Assembly: GCF_023330665.1 (NCBI RefSeq)
Contig: NZ_CP097127.1
Coordinates: 124,001 to 188,000, forward strand
Reading direction: 5' to 3'
Length of the DNA: 64,000 nt
Source: Conexibacter sp. S30A1
GTDB taxonomy: Bacteria; Actinomycetota; Thermoleophilia; Solirubrobacterales; Solirubrobacteraceae
The notes under the pieces are model-generated. The model saw only the letters and a program-made list of their open reading frames with translations. It ran no database searches and was not told the origin of the DNA. Each line of letters opens with the position of its first letter. The stretch's first letter is position 1. Positions 17,831 through 26,383 of this stretch are shown here, piece after piece. The position numbers were made by a program, and so were the translations under genes.

Positions 17831-17863
17831 CTGGAGGAGAGCTCTCTGGAGGGAGTTTGTGGC
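17831..17863 (-). promoter_or_regulatory. sdh leader with anti-Shine-Dalgarno-like sequences
   Basis: Read in the direction of sdhC, the 33 bases before the ATG contain CTCCCTCC and CTCTCCTCC but no purine-rich Shine-Dalgarno. A 10-bp palindrome GAGAGCTCTC lies between them and could fold. The two CCTCC runs resemble the 16S rRNA tail itself, so they cannot pair with it. Confidence 0.4.
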
Positions 17864-17922
17864 AAGACGGATTGATTATCCGGCTTTTAGGGCGCGGATG
17901 GCGCCAGCACCCGGGCGCTGAC

Positions 17923-19464
17923 TCATAAGGCGTCCGGCGGTTGGGCCGTCACCACGCGATTGCGGCCGCGCGCCTTCGCTTCGTAGAGCGCTGCGTCGGC
18001 ACGAGCGACCAGTCGCTGCGGCTGCTCGTCCGGAACGCTGTCGGCCAGCCCCACCGAGCAGGTCTGTCCACGGGGCACGCAGGCTTGCAGCCGCTCAGCC
18101 AATCGGCGCGCGCTGTCTGCGTCTCGCTCATACAGCAGCAGGGCGAACTCCTCGCCACCGATGCGGGCCAGCAGGTCGCCAGCGCGCAGCTGCGCACGCC
18201 ACGCCGCGGCGGTCTCCCGCAACAGGAGATCACCCACCGGGTGCCCGTGCTGGTCGTTGAACGCCTTGAAGTGGTCCAGGTCGAGAACCGCGACGGCGAC
18301 CCGCTGGTCGCCGTCGCCCAGCACGCCCGCCAGCGCCGCGTCCCAGGCGCGTCGGTTCGGCAGCCCGGTGAGCGAGTCGGTGAGCGCCTCGTCGGTGAGA
18401 CGCTCGAGCACGTCGACGCGGTCGATCACGGCCGCGATCTCGTGTGCCAGAAGCTTCGCGCCCGCCACCCGTGGGCCGTCCATCGTCGCCCTGTCTGCCC
18501 AGCTGACGACCAGCACGCCGATCGCCTGGTCACCCTTGAGCAACGGTTGGTAGAGCACCGAGGGCGGGCAGCCGTCGGCCTGCCACAGCTCGAGGCTGCC
18601 GACGTGTTCAGCGACGTTGTCGCCGATCAGCTGTGGGCGGCGCGTGCGCAGCGCCGTGTCCGGCGCGCTGCCTGCCCGGGCGGGCACACCTGCAGCGATC
18701 GAGTCGGGTGTGCCCGTGGTCGTGGTCATCACAAGTCTGCCGCTTCCTGGCTCCGGCTCGTAGAGTGCAACGGCCTGCGCCTGCGTTATCTCCAACGTGG
18801 CACGGCAGGCTGCCCTACGAGGGTCGGCGCTCAGATAGAGCTCGGAGACCGTCTCGCTGATGCGCGTGAGCATCAGCTCGCGACGCTGAGCCTGATCGGC
18901 TCGGCTGCGGACGTCATCGACGAGTCTGTGGGTGACCAGGCCGGCGATGGCGCTGATCGCCGCCGTCAACAGCGCTGGACGATAGTCGCTGGCCGGGTAG
19001 TCACGGCCACCGATCAGCAGCAGCGGTACCAGGTAGAAGGCCGCGAGGGCGGCGAGCGAGAGCCAGAGTCCCAATTGGTTGCGGACGTGCAGGGCTACAA
19101 ACAGCACCGGCAGCAGGACGACGACGCCGATCGCCGTCAAGCTACCCCCGGCCGCGTTGCGGGCCAGCCCGAGCGCTGCCAGGAAGACCAGCGCGCCGGT
19201 CACGGTCCGCCGCTGCCCGCGTTCGTCGTCCTGGACGGTCGCCACGGCGATCCACGCGAGCACCAGCAGGCCCAGAGAGGCCGCGTACTCGGGCCAATCC
19301 AGGTGCGTGCCAAAGAGCATGCTCGCCCAGGCAACCAGTGCGGTGAGTGTGAACGGCCAGAGCCCGTAGGCGCGCGGGGGCTGCGTGGCGCGAGGCTGCG
19401 TGTGGGCGCGCGACCGCGACCCGCCGTGAGCCGATCGGGATCGAGTTACACGTGAACTGAACAC
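17923..19464 (-). CDS. Membrane GAF-GGDEF diguanylate cyclase
   Basis: A 513-residue signalling protein. A basic N-terminal tail (to about residue 35) is followed by roughly five hydrophobic segments up to about 180, a GAF-like domain at about 195-335 and a C-terminal GGDEF domain. The active site is RIGGEEF, and an inhibitory RxxD site (RAGD) lies five residues before it, so product feedback is likely. It should make cyclic di-GMP from two GTP. No EAL or HD-GYP phosphodiesterase is in the window. The start is GTG 19464, with only a weak Shine-Dalgarno, so the exact N-terminus is uncertain. Confidence 0.9.
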   Translation of the reverse strand: MFSSRVTRSRSAHGGSRSRAHTQPRATQPPRAYGLWPFTLTALVAWASMLFGTHLDWPEYAASLGLLVLAWIAVATVQDDERGQRRTVTGALVFLAALGLARNAAGGSLTAIGVVVLLPVLFVALHVRNQLGLWLSLAALAAFYLVPLLLIGGRDYPASDYRPALLTAAISAIAGLVTHRLVDDVRSRADQAQRRELMLTRISETVSELYLSADPRRAACRATLEITQAQAVALYEPEPGSGRLVMTTTTGTPDSIAAGVPARAGSAPDTALRTRRPQLIGDNVAEHVGSLELWQADGCPPSVLYQPLLKGDQAIGVLVVSWADRATMDGPRVAGAKLLAHEIAAVIDRVDVLERLTDEALTDSLTGLPNRRAWDAALAGVLGDGDQRVAVAVLDLDHFKAFNDQHGHPVGDLLLRETAAAWRAQLRAGDLLARIGGEEFALLLYERDADSARRLAERLQACVPRGQTCSVGLADSVPDEQPQRLVARADAALYEAKARGRNRVVTAQPPDAL

Positions 19465-19540
19465 TCAACTCGACTTCGGCAACCTGCTGGCTCAGCTTAA
19501 GTGGCGCGGACGGGGCGCGGGACTTTCGCCGACGACGTGT

Positions 19541-20869
19541 TCAAGGCTGCTCGCCGGCGCTGGGTCGGTCGTCCGTGGCGAAGAAGTGCTGGAACAGGGC
19601 TGCATTGATCAATTGCAGCGCGCCGGCGAGCTCGAAGGGCAGCGCGAGGCTGACCTCGGTGAAGAGGTAGCCGGTCAGCATCGGGGCGAGGGCGGCGGCG
19701 CCCTGGGTCGGCAGCTGCGCGAACGCGCCCACGCGGGCACGCTCGGCGGCCGGAGCGGCGCTCATCACGAACGACTGGCGCAGGGCGACCCCGAGCCGCT
19801 GCGCGACGAGCCGCATGGTGTAGACAACCCCCGCCAGCGCGAAGCTTGGCATCAGCGCCAGCACGGGTAGAAGCAGCGCCTGCAATGTGCGCGCGATCAC
19901 CACGGTGCGCACCGTGCCGATGCGTGTGGCGAGCGGCGAAGCCAGCTGGCTGCTGGCGATCGTGATCACGTTCCCGATCGTGTAGAGCACGCCGATCTCC
20001 GCGGCGCTGGCGCCGTAGCGCCGGTAGAGCCAGTAGGTGACAAACGGTCCGAACAGTCCCACCGCGACCCCGTTGACCGTGTTGGTGGCCCACAGGCGCC
20101 GCACCAGCCGCCAGCTCGCCGGTGACAGCCGCGGCGGCCTGTCGGGCTGGTCCGCCGTTTGCGCGCTGTGTGGGTCCGCCGGTCGCTTGTCCCCAGCACC
20201 CGGGCGCGGCGCCCTTGGCGGCTGGCGCACGGGCACGGCCAGCGCCGCCGCCAGAGTTGCCAGCAGGGCTGCGGCCATGAACGCCGGCCAGTATGCCCCC
20301 GGGCTCGGGTGGGTGCCAGCCAGCGGCGAGCTGAGCGGTGTGGCGGCCAGCAGCGAGCCCAGCAGGCCGCCGGCCGCGCTGGCCGAGGCGATCAGCCCGA
20401 ACAGCGCCGGGCGCCGGCTGTCGTCGACCAGGCCTGCCATCAGCGCCTGCTCGGCGGGCTGGTATGGGCCCACCTGTGCCGCGCCCGCCCCGGAGCCTCG
20501 GCCAACCGAGCCGACAGCAGCCGCGATGAACAGTGGCACAGTCTGAGCGGTGAGCGCGAAGACGACGCAGCTGGCGGCCGTGAGCAGCGGAACGTAAATG
20601 AGAAACGGCTTACGTCCCACGCGATCGGCGGCGATGCCGATGAACGTGCTCATCGCTGCGGCGGCGAGTGCCACGACGCTGAACAGGATTCCCAACTCGG
20701 TTGCGCTATAGCCACGGCGAGCCAGGTAGATCGGGACCACGACGCCGATGAACGCGCGCTGGCCGCTCATCAGTACCCGGGCGCTGAGCAGCAGGCCGGC
20801 GTCGCGGCCGCCCGGCAGCTCGGGCCGGCGCCTGCTCGCGCGGCGCTGTCCAGGCGTGGTCACGTCCAT
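19541..20869 (-). CDS. Major facilitator superfamily transporter
   Basis: From ATG 20869 the protein has 442 residues and about 12 hydrophobic segments. The cytoplasmic loop after the second segment is GIAADRVGRKPF, the MFS loop-2 signature, and a shorter related loop occurs in the second half. A Pro/Asp-rich hydrophilic central loop (about 205-240) separates the halves. The substrate is unknown, and drug/proton antiporters are the nearest look-alikes. A TTG at 20911 would add 14 residues but would put the upstream repeats into the coding region. Three GGTTGAT repeats precede the start. Confidence 0.85.
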   Translation of the reverse strand: MDVTTPGQRRASRRRPELPGGRDAGLLLSARVLMSGQRAFIGVVVPIYLARRGYSATELGILFSVVALAAAAMSTFIGIAADRVGRKPFLIYVPLLTAASCVVFALTAQTVPLFIAAAVGSVGRGSGAGAAQVGPYQPAEQALMAGLVDDSRRPALFGLIASASAAGGLLGSLLAATPLSSPLAGTHPSPGAYWPAFMAAALLATLAAALAVPVRQPPRAPRPGAGDKRPADPHSAQTADQPDRPPRLSPASWRLVRRLWATNTVNGVAVGLFGPFVTYWLYRRYGASAAEIGVLYTIGNVITIASSQLASPLATRIGTVRTVVIARTLQALLLPVLALMPSFALAGVVYTMRLVAQRLGVALRQSFVMSAAPAAERARVGAFAQLPTQGAAALAPMLTGYLFTEVSLALPFELAGALQLINAALFQHFFATDDRPSAGEQP

Positions 20870-20874
20870 GTCAT

Positions 20875-20942
20875 GGTTGATAGCGGTTGATGGTTGATCC
20901 ACGCGGCGCAACGCCGCTTGCAGAGCTGGAAGCTTGCAAGCT
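20875..20942. promoter_or_regulatory. Repeat- and palindrome-rich divergent control region
   Basis: GGTTGAT occurs three times (20875, 20885, 20892). A 6-bp stem GCGGCG/CGCCGC with a CAA loop follows at 20903-20917, and a perfect 12-bp palindrome AGCTTGCAAGCT at 20931-20942. All lie between the MFS start (20869, minus) and the secreted protein start (20987, plus). They look like binding sites for a regulator. Confidence 0.4.
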
Positions 20943-20986
20943 GGCGACCGAAACCTTTAGCTGTACGTGATGTTCTCGGTGATGTC

Positions 20987-23290
20987 GTGATCAGGAGCCG
21001 TTTCCGCCAGCCTAAGATCGCACGCACGGCGCTGATCAGCGTCCTGGGCGTGCTCGTCGGCCTGCTCGCTCTGCCGGCCGCTGCCGCCGCCGGGCAAGCG
21101 CGTCCGAGACCAGCGACCCGTACCGGGACCGCCACGCGAACCATCGGCTACCACGGACTGCGGCTCCGGGTGCCGGCCAGCTGGCCGGTGCTGCGACTCG
21201 GTCGCGACTCGCACGTGTGTGTGCGCTTTGACCGGCACGCCGTCTATCTCGGTACGCCCGGCGCAAACCAGATCTGCCCGATGCAGCCGGCCGGGCGCAC
21301 CGAGGCGATCCTGGTCACCCCGGCCAGCTATCGCGGCGCGCTGCTTGCGCCTGTCAGCAGGCGTGCTGCGCAGAACGGCGCCGGCTCGATGCTGCGCCTT
21401 TACAACCGCGCGCATCACGTGGTCATCACGGCGACCTGGGGCGCGCATCCGGGCGTGATCCGTACGGCGCTGCACCTGCGCTCGCTGCGCCAGGCGGCCC
21501 TGGCCACCGACGCCCATGCGCCCAAGCCGATCCCCACACCGGTGCTCGCGCGTCGCCCGCACACGACCTCTTCCGCCAGCCCCGCCCTTCCGGGCGAGCC
21601 CTACAGCGGGCTTGGTTTTGATGTCTGCACAACCCCTTCGGCCAGCGACATGGCGGCGTGGAGCGCGAGCTCGCCATACGCTGCCATCGGCATCTACATC
21701 GGCGGCGCGAACGCCGCCTGTCTGGGGGGCAACCTCACGCCCTCCTGGGTGAGCAGCGAGTCAGCCGCGGGCTGGCACATGATCCCGATCTACGTCGGAC
21801 TCCAGGCGCCCGGCAACAGCTGCGGCTGCCAGGCGCTCTCCACGACGCTGACAGGCGGCCAGTACACCACCGCCATCGCCCAGGGGACGGCGGCAGCCCA
21901 GGACGCGGTGGCGCAGGCGCAGGCCCTCGGTATCGGCCCGGGCAACCCGATCTACTACGACATGGAGGGCTACACCCGCTCCAGCACCACCTCCGGCGCG
22001 GTGCTCGCATTCCTGCAGGCCTGGACGCAGCAGCTGCACCTGAGCGACTACTACTCCGGCGTGTACAGCAGCGGCGCGTCGGGGATCACCGACCTGGCTG
22101 ACAACTACGGCACCACGTACGTGGAGCCCGACGAGCTCTGGACGGCGGACTGGAACTGCTCACCGTCCGCGCCGCCACCGCCCAGTCCGGCCAACCCGTA
22201 CGTCCCCGCCGCCGACTGGCCGGGCGCACACCAGCTGCTGCAGTACTACAGCGACGGCCCCGGCTGTGGCAACGCCGCGGAGACCTATGGTGGCGTGACG
22301 ATCTCGATCGACCGCGACTTCATCGACGCCCCCACCGCCGCCTACGGCAGCGGCAGCTTCGTCGGGGCGGTGGTGACGACACCCACGGTCTCGGTCACGC
22401 CGCGCTACGACGGCTCCACGGACCTGTCGCTGAGCTGGCCGGGCCAGGTCGGCCTAACGCAGTACGCCGTCCTGGCAGGACCTTCGCCGACGGCGCTCAA
22501 CGAGGTGGCCACGGTGCCCGCCGACGCCGCCAGCGTCAAGGTCAAACTGCTCGACGCCTATGCCTACTACGCGGTGCAGGGGCTTGACTCGCTCGGGCAG
22601 GTTATGGGCACCTCGCCCGCTGTGCAGACGGCCAACAGCGTGGCGCTATTCGGTCACAGCGCCTATGTCGGTGCCAGGGGCCCGGTTGGGATCCCGGTCG
22701 CGTGCTTGAACACCACCTCAAGCTGCCAGGTACAGGCGCAGATATTCGCCGGCAAGCGCCTGATCGCCCACAGTGGCCTCAGCTCGATCCCTGCGCAGGG
22801 GGGGCAGCTGCTGGTACCGCTCAGCGCTCATACGCGGGACCTGATTCTGTACGCGCGCCAGCACGAGCTGCCCGTCAGCGTAACCGTGCAGAGCAGCGCC
22901 GGCGCCAAGGCGACCAGGCCGCTCAAGCTGATCCCATATCTGACCTCGGGCCCGGCGCCGAAGCGGCGTCTGTGGCCAAGCACGGCGGTCCAGGTGATCG
23001 GCCAGACAAGCTACGTTGGCAACGGCTGGACCGGCGGCGTGCTGGTCGCCTGCCGGCAGCAGACACCGTGTGTGGCGCGCGCGAACGTGACCCTGGGCGG
23101 AGTCAGGCTGGCCTTTCCGCGGACTGCGACGATCGGCGCGGGCGAGATTGGCTACGTGACCTACCGCCTCACCAACCACGCGCACGAGCTGCTCGCCGAA
23201 GCTCGCGGCAACCAGCTCGGTGCACGCGTGACGATCACCGACGGGTCAAAGCACACAATGGCGCTCGTCTCGCTGGTCGGCTACAGGTAG
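20987..23290 (+). CDS. Secreted DUF1906 (Rv2525c-like) glycoside-hydrolase-fold protein
   Basis: From GTG 20987 the protein has 767 residues. Residues about 12-36 are a signal peptide (ALISVLGVLVGLLALPAAAA). Residues about 40-185 are an unassigned domain, followed by a Pro/Ser/Thr linker. The DUF1906/Rv2525c-like TIM-barrel region runs from about 205 to 455: it starts GLGFDVCTTPS, with IGIYIGG, YYDMEGYT and DRDFID. A fibronectin-like stretch is next (about 470-545), then two tandem repeats of about 95 residues to the C-terminus. DUF1906 proteins are cell-wall associated. Here Asp and Glu in YYDMEG could be catalytic. Start choice is tentative: no Shine-Dalgarno is seen. Confidence 0.85.
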   Translation: MIRSRFRQPKIARTALISVLGVLVGLLALPAAAAAGQARPRPATRTGTATRTIGYHGLRLRVPASWPVLRLGRDSHVCVRFDRHAVYLGTPGANQICPMQPAGRTEAILVTPASYRGALLAPVSRRAAQNGAGSMLRLYNRAHHVVITATWGAHPGVIRTALHLRSLRQAALATDAHAPKPIPTPVLARRPHTTSSASPALPGEPYSGLGFDVCTTPSASDMAAWSASSPYAAIGIYIGGANAACLGGNLTPSWVSSESAAGWHMIPIYVGLQAPGNSCGCQALSTTLTGGQYTTAIAQGTAAAQDAVAQAQALGIGPGNPIYYDMEGYTRSSTTSGAVLAFLQAWTQQLHLSDYYSGVYSSGASGITDLADNYGTTYVEPDELWTADWNCSPSAPPPPSPANPYVPAADWPGAHQLLQYYSDGPGCGNAAETYGGVTISIDRDFIDAPTAAYGSGSFVGAVVTTPTVSVTPRYDGSTDLSLSWPGQVGLTQYAVLAGPSPTALNEVATVPADAASVKVKLLDAYAYYAVQGLDSLGQVMGTSPAVQTANSVALFGHSAYVGARGPVGIPVACLNTTSSCQVQAQIFAGKRLIAHSGLSSIPAQGGQLLVPLSAHTRDLILYARQHELPVSVTVQSSAGAKATRPLKLIPYLTSGPAPKRRLWPSTAVQVIGQTSYVGNGWTGGVLVACRQQTPCVARANVTLGGVRLAFPRTATIGAGEIGYVTYRLTNHAHELLAEARGNQLGARVTITDGSKHTMALVSLVGYR
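22640..23287 (+). repeat. Two tandem ~95-residue repeats encoded at the 3' end of the DUF1906 gene
   Basis: The stretch 22640 to about 22942 encodes a unit starting VALFGHSAYVGARG. The stretch from about 22988 to 23287 encodes a related unit starting VQVIGQTSYVGNGW. Both share the order VAC-x5/6-C, a GxRL strand, a short loop and a final V-T-V/I strand. Similarity is visible in protein, not in DNA. They look like surface beta-domains. Each carries a close Cys pair that could form a disulfide. Confidence 0.6.
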
Positions 23291-23304
23291 GGGTCGCCGG
23301 CCGG

Positions 23305-24768
23305 CTAGTGCTGCTGCTCGCCGTCGGGCATCGCCAGCACCTGTGTCTCGGTGAAGCCGAGCACGCCTTCGCGCCCGAGCTCCCGGCCGATGCCGCTCTG
23401 GTTGAAGCCACCGAACATCGCCCGCTCGTCAACGGCCGTCGCGTTGTGGTTGTTGAAAAAGATGTGGCCGGCCCGCAGCTGTCTGCCGACGCGCAGCGCG
23501 CGCTCCTCGTCGGCTGACCAGACCGACGCGCAGAGGCCGGCCCAGGTGTCGTTGGCCGCCGCGATCGCCTGCTCTTCGCTGTCGTAGGGGATGATCGGCA
23601 ACGCCGGGCCGAACTGCTCCTCGGTGACGATCTGTTCCTCGGGCGCCGGGTCCAGCACCAGCGCTAGCCGCATGTAGTTGCCGACGCTGGGATCGGCGTC
23701 CAAGTACTCGCCGCCCTCGATCACCTCGGACCCGCCTGCGCGTGCCTGTGCAAGCAGCTCGGTTACGTAGTCGCGCTGACGGCCCATGTTGAGCGGTCCC
23801 ATCGTGACTTCGGGGTGCAGGCCGGAGCCGATCCGCTGTGCCTCGATGAAGCCGCGCAGGCCGTCAACGGCCTGGTCATAGAGCGCGCGGGGCACGTACA
23901 GGCGCTTGATCGCCATGCAGACCTGACCGGTGGTCATGAACGTGGCCATGCCGATCCGCGCGATCGTCGCCTCGTCCAGGTGCACGTCGTCGAGCAGCAC
24001 CGCGGGATCGTTGCCACCCAGCTCGAGCGTGACGTTGGTGACGCTGCCGGAGGCCATCTGCATGATCCGCTTGCCGCCGGCTGTCGACCCCGTGAAGCAG
24101 ACGTGCTTGACGCGGGGATCGCCGACGAGCACAGGCCCGATCACGGCGTCCTGGCCGGTCACGACGTTGAGCACCCCGGGGGGCAGCAGCGCCGCGACCT
24201 TGCGCAGGGTCAGCACCGAGGAGAGCGGCGCCGTGGGCGGCGGCTTGGCGATCACCGTGTTGCCGGCCATCAGCGCGTGCGGCAGGCTGGCCGCGAGGAT
24301 GGCAAGGGGCCAGTTGAACGGGTAGATGATCGTCACCACGCCCTGCGGCACGTGGCGGATGGTCGTCCTGTACGGCGGGCCGGCGAGCGTCTCGTCGGTG
24401 TCCAGCTCGCGCGCGTAGCGGGCCGCCTCGTGAAAGCGGCCGACGAACACATGCAGATCGATCGTCGCCTCGAAGCGCGTCTTGCCGTTCTCGCGCGAGA
24501 GCACCTCGGCGCGCGCGTCGAGATCTGCCGACAGCGTCTCCAGCGCGGCCAGGCAGCGTTCCACGCGCTCTGCTGCACTGAGCGCCGCCCACGCGGGCCA
24601 CGCGCGCTGTGCGGCGGCGACCGCTGCTTCTGCATCCTGTGCGCTGGCTGCGGCGGCGTGGCCAACCAGGCTCTGGTCGTGCGGTGCGTGCACGGCCAGC
24701 GTTTCACGGGAGCTGCGCTCCTCGCCGTCGATGTAGAGCGGCGTCTGCACGAGCTCGCTGATAGCCAT
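23305..24768 (-). CDS. NAD(P)-dependent aldehyde dehydrogenase
   Basis: From ATG 24768, with a GGAGAGG Shine-Dalgarno nearby, the protein has 487 residues, normal for the ALDH superfamily. The glutamate general base lies in LELGGNDPAV and the catalytic cysteine in TTGQVCMAIKRLYVP. The cofactor region TGSTAGGKRIM is the usual ALDH glycine-rich loop. It oxidises an aldehyde to the acid. Succinate-semialdehyde and betaine aldehyde dehydrogenases are related, so the substrate is open. An Lrp/AsnC regulator lies immediately upstream on the same strand, a frequent pairing for amino-acid-derived aldehydes. It is convergent with the DUF1906 gene, 14 bp away. Confidence 0.92.
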   Translation of the reverse strand: MAISELVQTPLYIDGEERSSRETLAVHAPHDQSLVGHAAAASAQDAEAAVAAAQRAWPAWAALSAAERVERCLAALETLSADLDARAEVLSRENGKTRFEATIDLHVFVGRFHEAARYARELDTDETLAGPPYRTTIRHVPQGVVTIIYPFNWPLAILAASLPHALMAGNTVIAKPPPTAPLSSVLTLRKVAALLPPGVLNVVTGQDAVIGPVLVGDPRVKHVCFTGSTAGGKRIMQMASGSVTNVTLELGGNDPAVLLDDVHLDEATIARIGMATFMTTGQVCMAIKRLYVPRALYDQAVDGLRGFIEAQRIGSGLHPEVTMGPLNMGRQRDYVTELLAQARAGGSEVIEGGEYLDADPSVGNYMRLALVLDPAPEEQIVTEEQFGPALPIIPYDSEEQAIAAANDTWAGLCASVWSADEERALRVGRQLRAGHIFFNNHNATAVDERAMFGGFNQSGIGRELGREGVLGFTETQVLAMPDGEQQH

Positions 24769-24803
24769 CGTTACCTCTCCTCGGGTCCGTTGTGCAGTCA
24801 AGC

Positions 24804-25283
24804 TTATCCGCCGGGGTGGCTGAGTGGTAGCGGTGAGGGAGCCTTCAGCTGCTGCAGGCGCAGGAGCGTCGTGACCCGGACCGCGCCTCCGCGCGCGGAG
24901 AGCCGCAGGATCACCCGCTGCAGCTCGCTGACCTCGCGGGCGACCACCACCAGGATCGCGTCGATCTCGCCGGTCACCCAGTCGGCTGAGATCACTTCGT
25001 CGGTCGCCAGCACCGCAGCCCGGAAACGCTCATGGCTGGCTTCGTCGTGGCGCTGGATGGACACCAGCAGGTGCACGAGCAGCGGGAAGCCGACCAGCTC
25101 AGCATCCAACTGCGCGACCACGGCGCGGATCGCCCCGGCTGTCTTGAGCCTGCGAACCCGGTGCAGCGTGGCCGTCGCCGACAGGCCCACGAGGCGTGCG
25201 AGCTCGACATTGGAACGGTCCGCGTCCTGCTGCAGCAGCGTGAGCAAGTTCAGATCAATTAAATCCAGTGAAATTGAAGGCAT
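24804..25283 (-). CDS. Lrp/AsnC family transcriptional regulator
   Basis: A 159-residue protein with an N-terminal winged helix (LDLIDLNLLTLLQQDADRSN, then LVGLSATATLHRVRRL) and a C-terminal RAM ligand domain (VISADWVTGEIDAILVVVA). Lrp-type proteins sense amino acids and bind DNA as octamers. It lies upstream of an aldehyde dehydrogenase, 35 bp apart on the same strand, and divergent from an EamA transporter 90 bp away. It probably controls one or both. Odd points: the first 12 codons are AT-rich for this DNA, codon 8 is TTA (25260-25262), and no clear Shine-Dalgarno precedes ATG 25283. Confidence 0.93.
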   Translation of the reverse strand: MPSISLDLIDLNLLTLLQQDADRSNVELARLVGLSATATLHRVRRLKTAGAIRAVVAQLDAELVGFPLLVHLLVSIQRHDEASHERFRAAVLATDEVISADWVTGEIDAILVVVAREVSELQRVILRLSARGGAVRVTTLLRLQQLKAPSPLPLSHPGG

Positions 25284-25373
25284 ACGCAGGATTACACCGC
25301 AATAACACCTAGAAGTCCAATATATGGCCGCCCTTAGCTTGTTTTGAGCACGGATACACGATCATGAATAGCG

Positions 25374-26261
25374 ATGAAAAACCGTACCGCCATGCTCTCG
25401 CTGCTCGCTGCCGGATCCCTATGGGGGATCACGGTTGCGCTCTCGAAGCTGGCCCTCGGCTGGCTGGACCCAAGCACCCTGACGGCGATGCGCTTCCTCG
25501 TCGCGATGCCCGTGCTGGCCCTGATCGGGCGCCGCGGTCTGCGCGACGCTCTCACACTGCGCGTCTTCCTCTCTGGCACTGTCGGCTACGGAGCCCAGAT
25601 GCTCATACAGAACATCGGGATCGAGCACACCAGCGTGAGCCACGGTGCGATCATCGTGGGCGCCCTACCGGTCGTGGTGGCGCTCGTTACCGCGGCGCTC
25701 GGCAGGGGCGCGTCGCGGCCGACGCTGTGGGTCGGTTACGCCGTGGCGCTGTTCGGTGTGGTGCTGGTGGCGAAGGGCGGAGGCGGTGGCGCCAGCACGT
25801 TCGGAGACACGCTCGTGCTGCTCTCGGTGATCCTCTCTGGCGTCTTCATGGCCATGCAGCCGGCGGTTCTCCGGGGCAAGGACGCCGCGGCCGTCACGGC
25901 GGTGCAGTTCCTCGGCGGGGCGGCCGTCTCGGCTCCGCTGGCGCTCATGCATGGTCTGCCCAGCGCCCCAGCCACAGCGGGTCCGTTGTTTGCCTTCCTC
26001 GCGCTCGCGCTCGTCGGCACGGTCCTGCCGTTCTGGCTGTTCGCCTATGGGCAGGCTCGGGTGTCCCCGGAGCTCGCGGGCGCCTTCGTCAATCTGGAGC
26101 CGCTCGTCGGCGCGATCGTCGGTTGGGTCGCGTTCTCAAACCCGGTCGGGGCGCCCCAGATCGTCGGCGCGCTCGCGGTCGTGGCAGGCATTCTGGTGAG
26201 CCTGACGCCGCCGCAGCTGATCGCGCCGCTCCAGCGACTGCCGCTCTCGGCCAGGCGCTGA
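25374..26261 (+). CDS. EamA/DMT-superfamily permease
   Basis: A 295-residue inner-membrane protein with about ten hydrophobic segments in two repeated EamA halves. The first half begins LAAGSLWGITVALSKLALG and the second half after about residue 148 (LVLLSVILSGVFMAMQPAV). Such permeases export amino acids or other metabolites. Divergence from an Lrp regulator fits an amino-acid exporter, but that is inference. The start is ATG 25374. An overlapping ATG 10 bases earlier is in another frame. No Shine-Dalgarno is visible, so translation may start from a short leader. It is followed by tRNA-His. Confidence 0.9.
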   Translation: MKNRTAMLSLLAAGSLWGITVALSKLALGWLDPSTLTAMRFLVAMPVLALIGRRGLRDALTLRVFLSGTVGYGAQMLIQNIGIEHTSVSHGAIIVGALPVVVALVTAALGRGASRPTLWVGYAVALFGVVLVAKGGGGGASTFGDTLVLLSVILSGVFMAMQPAVLRGKDAAAVTAVQFLGGAAVSAPLALMHGLPSAPATAGPLFAFLALALVGTVLPFWLFAYGQARVSPELAGAFVNLEPLVGAIVGWVAFSNPVGAPQIVGALAVVAGILVSLTPPQLIAPLQRLPLSARR

Positions 26262-26279
26262 TAGATTCTTTAGCCCGCG

Positions 26280-26352
26280 GTGGGCGTAGCTCAGCTGGTA
26301 GAGCTCCTGGTTGTGGTCCAGGCGGTCGTGGGTTCGAGTCCCATCGCTCACC
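26280..26352 (+). tRNA. tRNA-His (anticodon GTG)
   Basis: A 73-base cloverleaf. The acceptor stem GTGGGCG pairs with CGCTCAC, the D-arm is GCTC...GAGC, and the anticodon stem CCTGG/CCAGG carries loop TTGTGGT, anticodon GTG. The T-arm is GTGGG-TTCGAGT-CCCAT. Discriminator base C73 and an encoded G before position 1 (26279) fit the G-1:C73 identity pair of tRNA-His. The 3' CCA is not encoded. A long reading frame runs through it by chance. Confidence 0.96.
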
Positions 26353-26383
26353 TTTCGCGGTCGTCCCCCGGCAAGGAAACCCC

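Noticed and set aside
17862..17924. A 20-codon plus-strand frame after GGAGGGAG (starts at a GTG near 17862)
   Set aside because: The purine-rich run is simply the opposite strand of the sdh leader. The peptide has no sign of selection and would run against two minus-strand genes.
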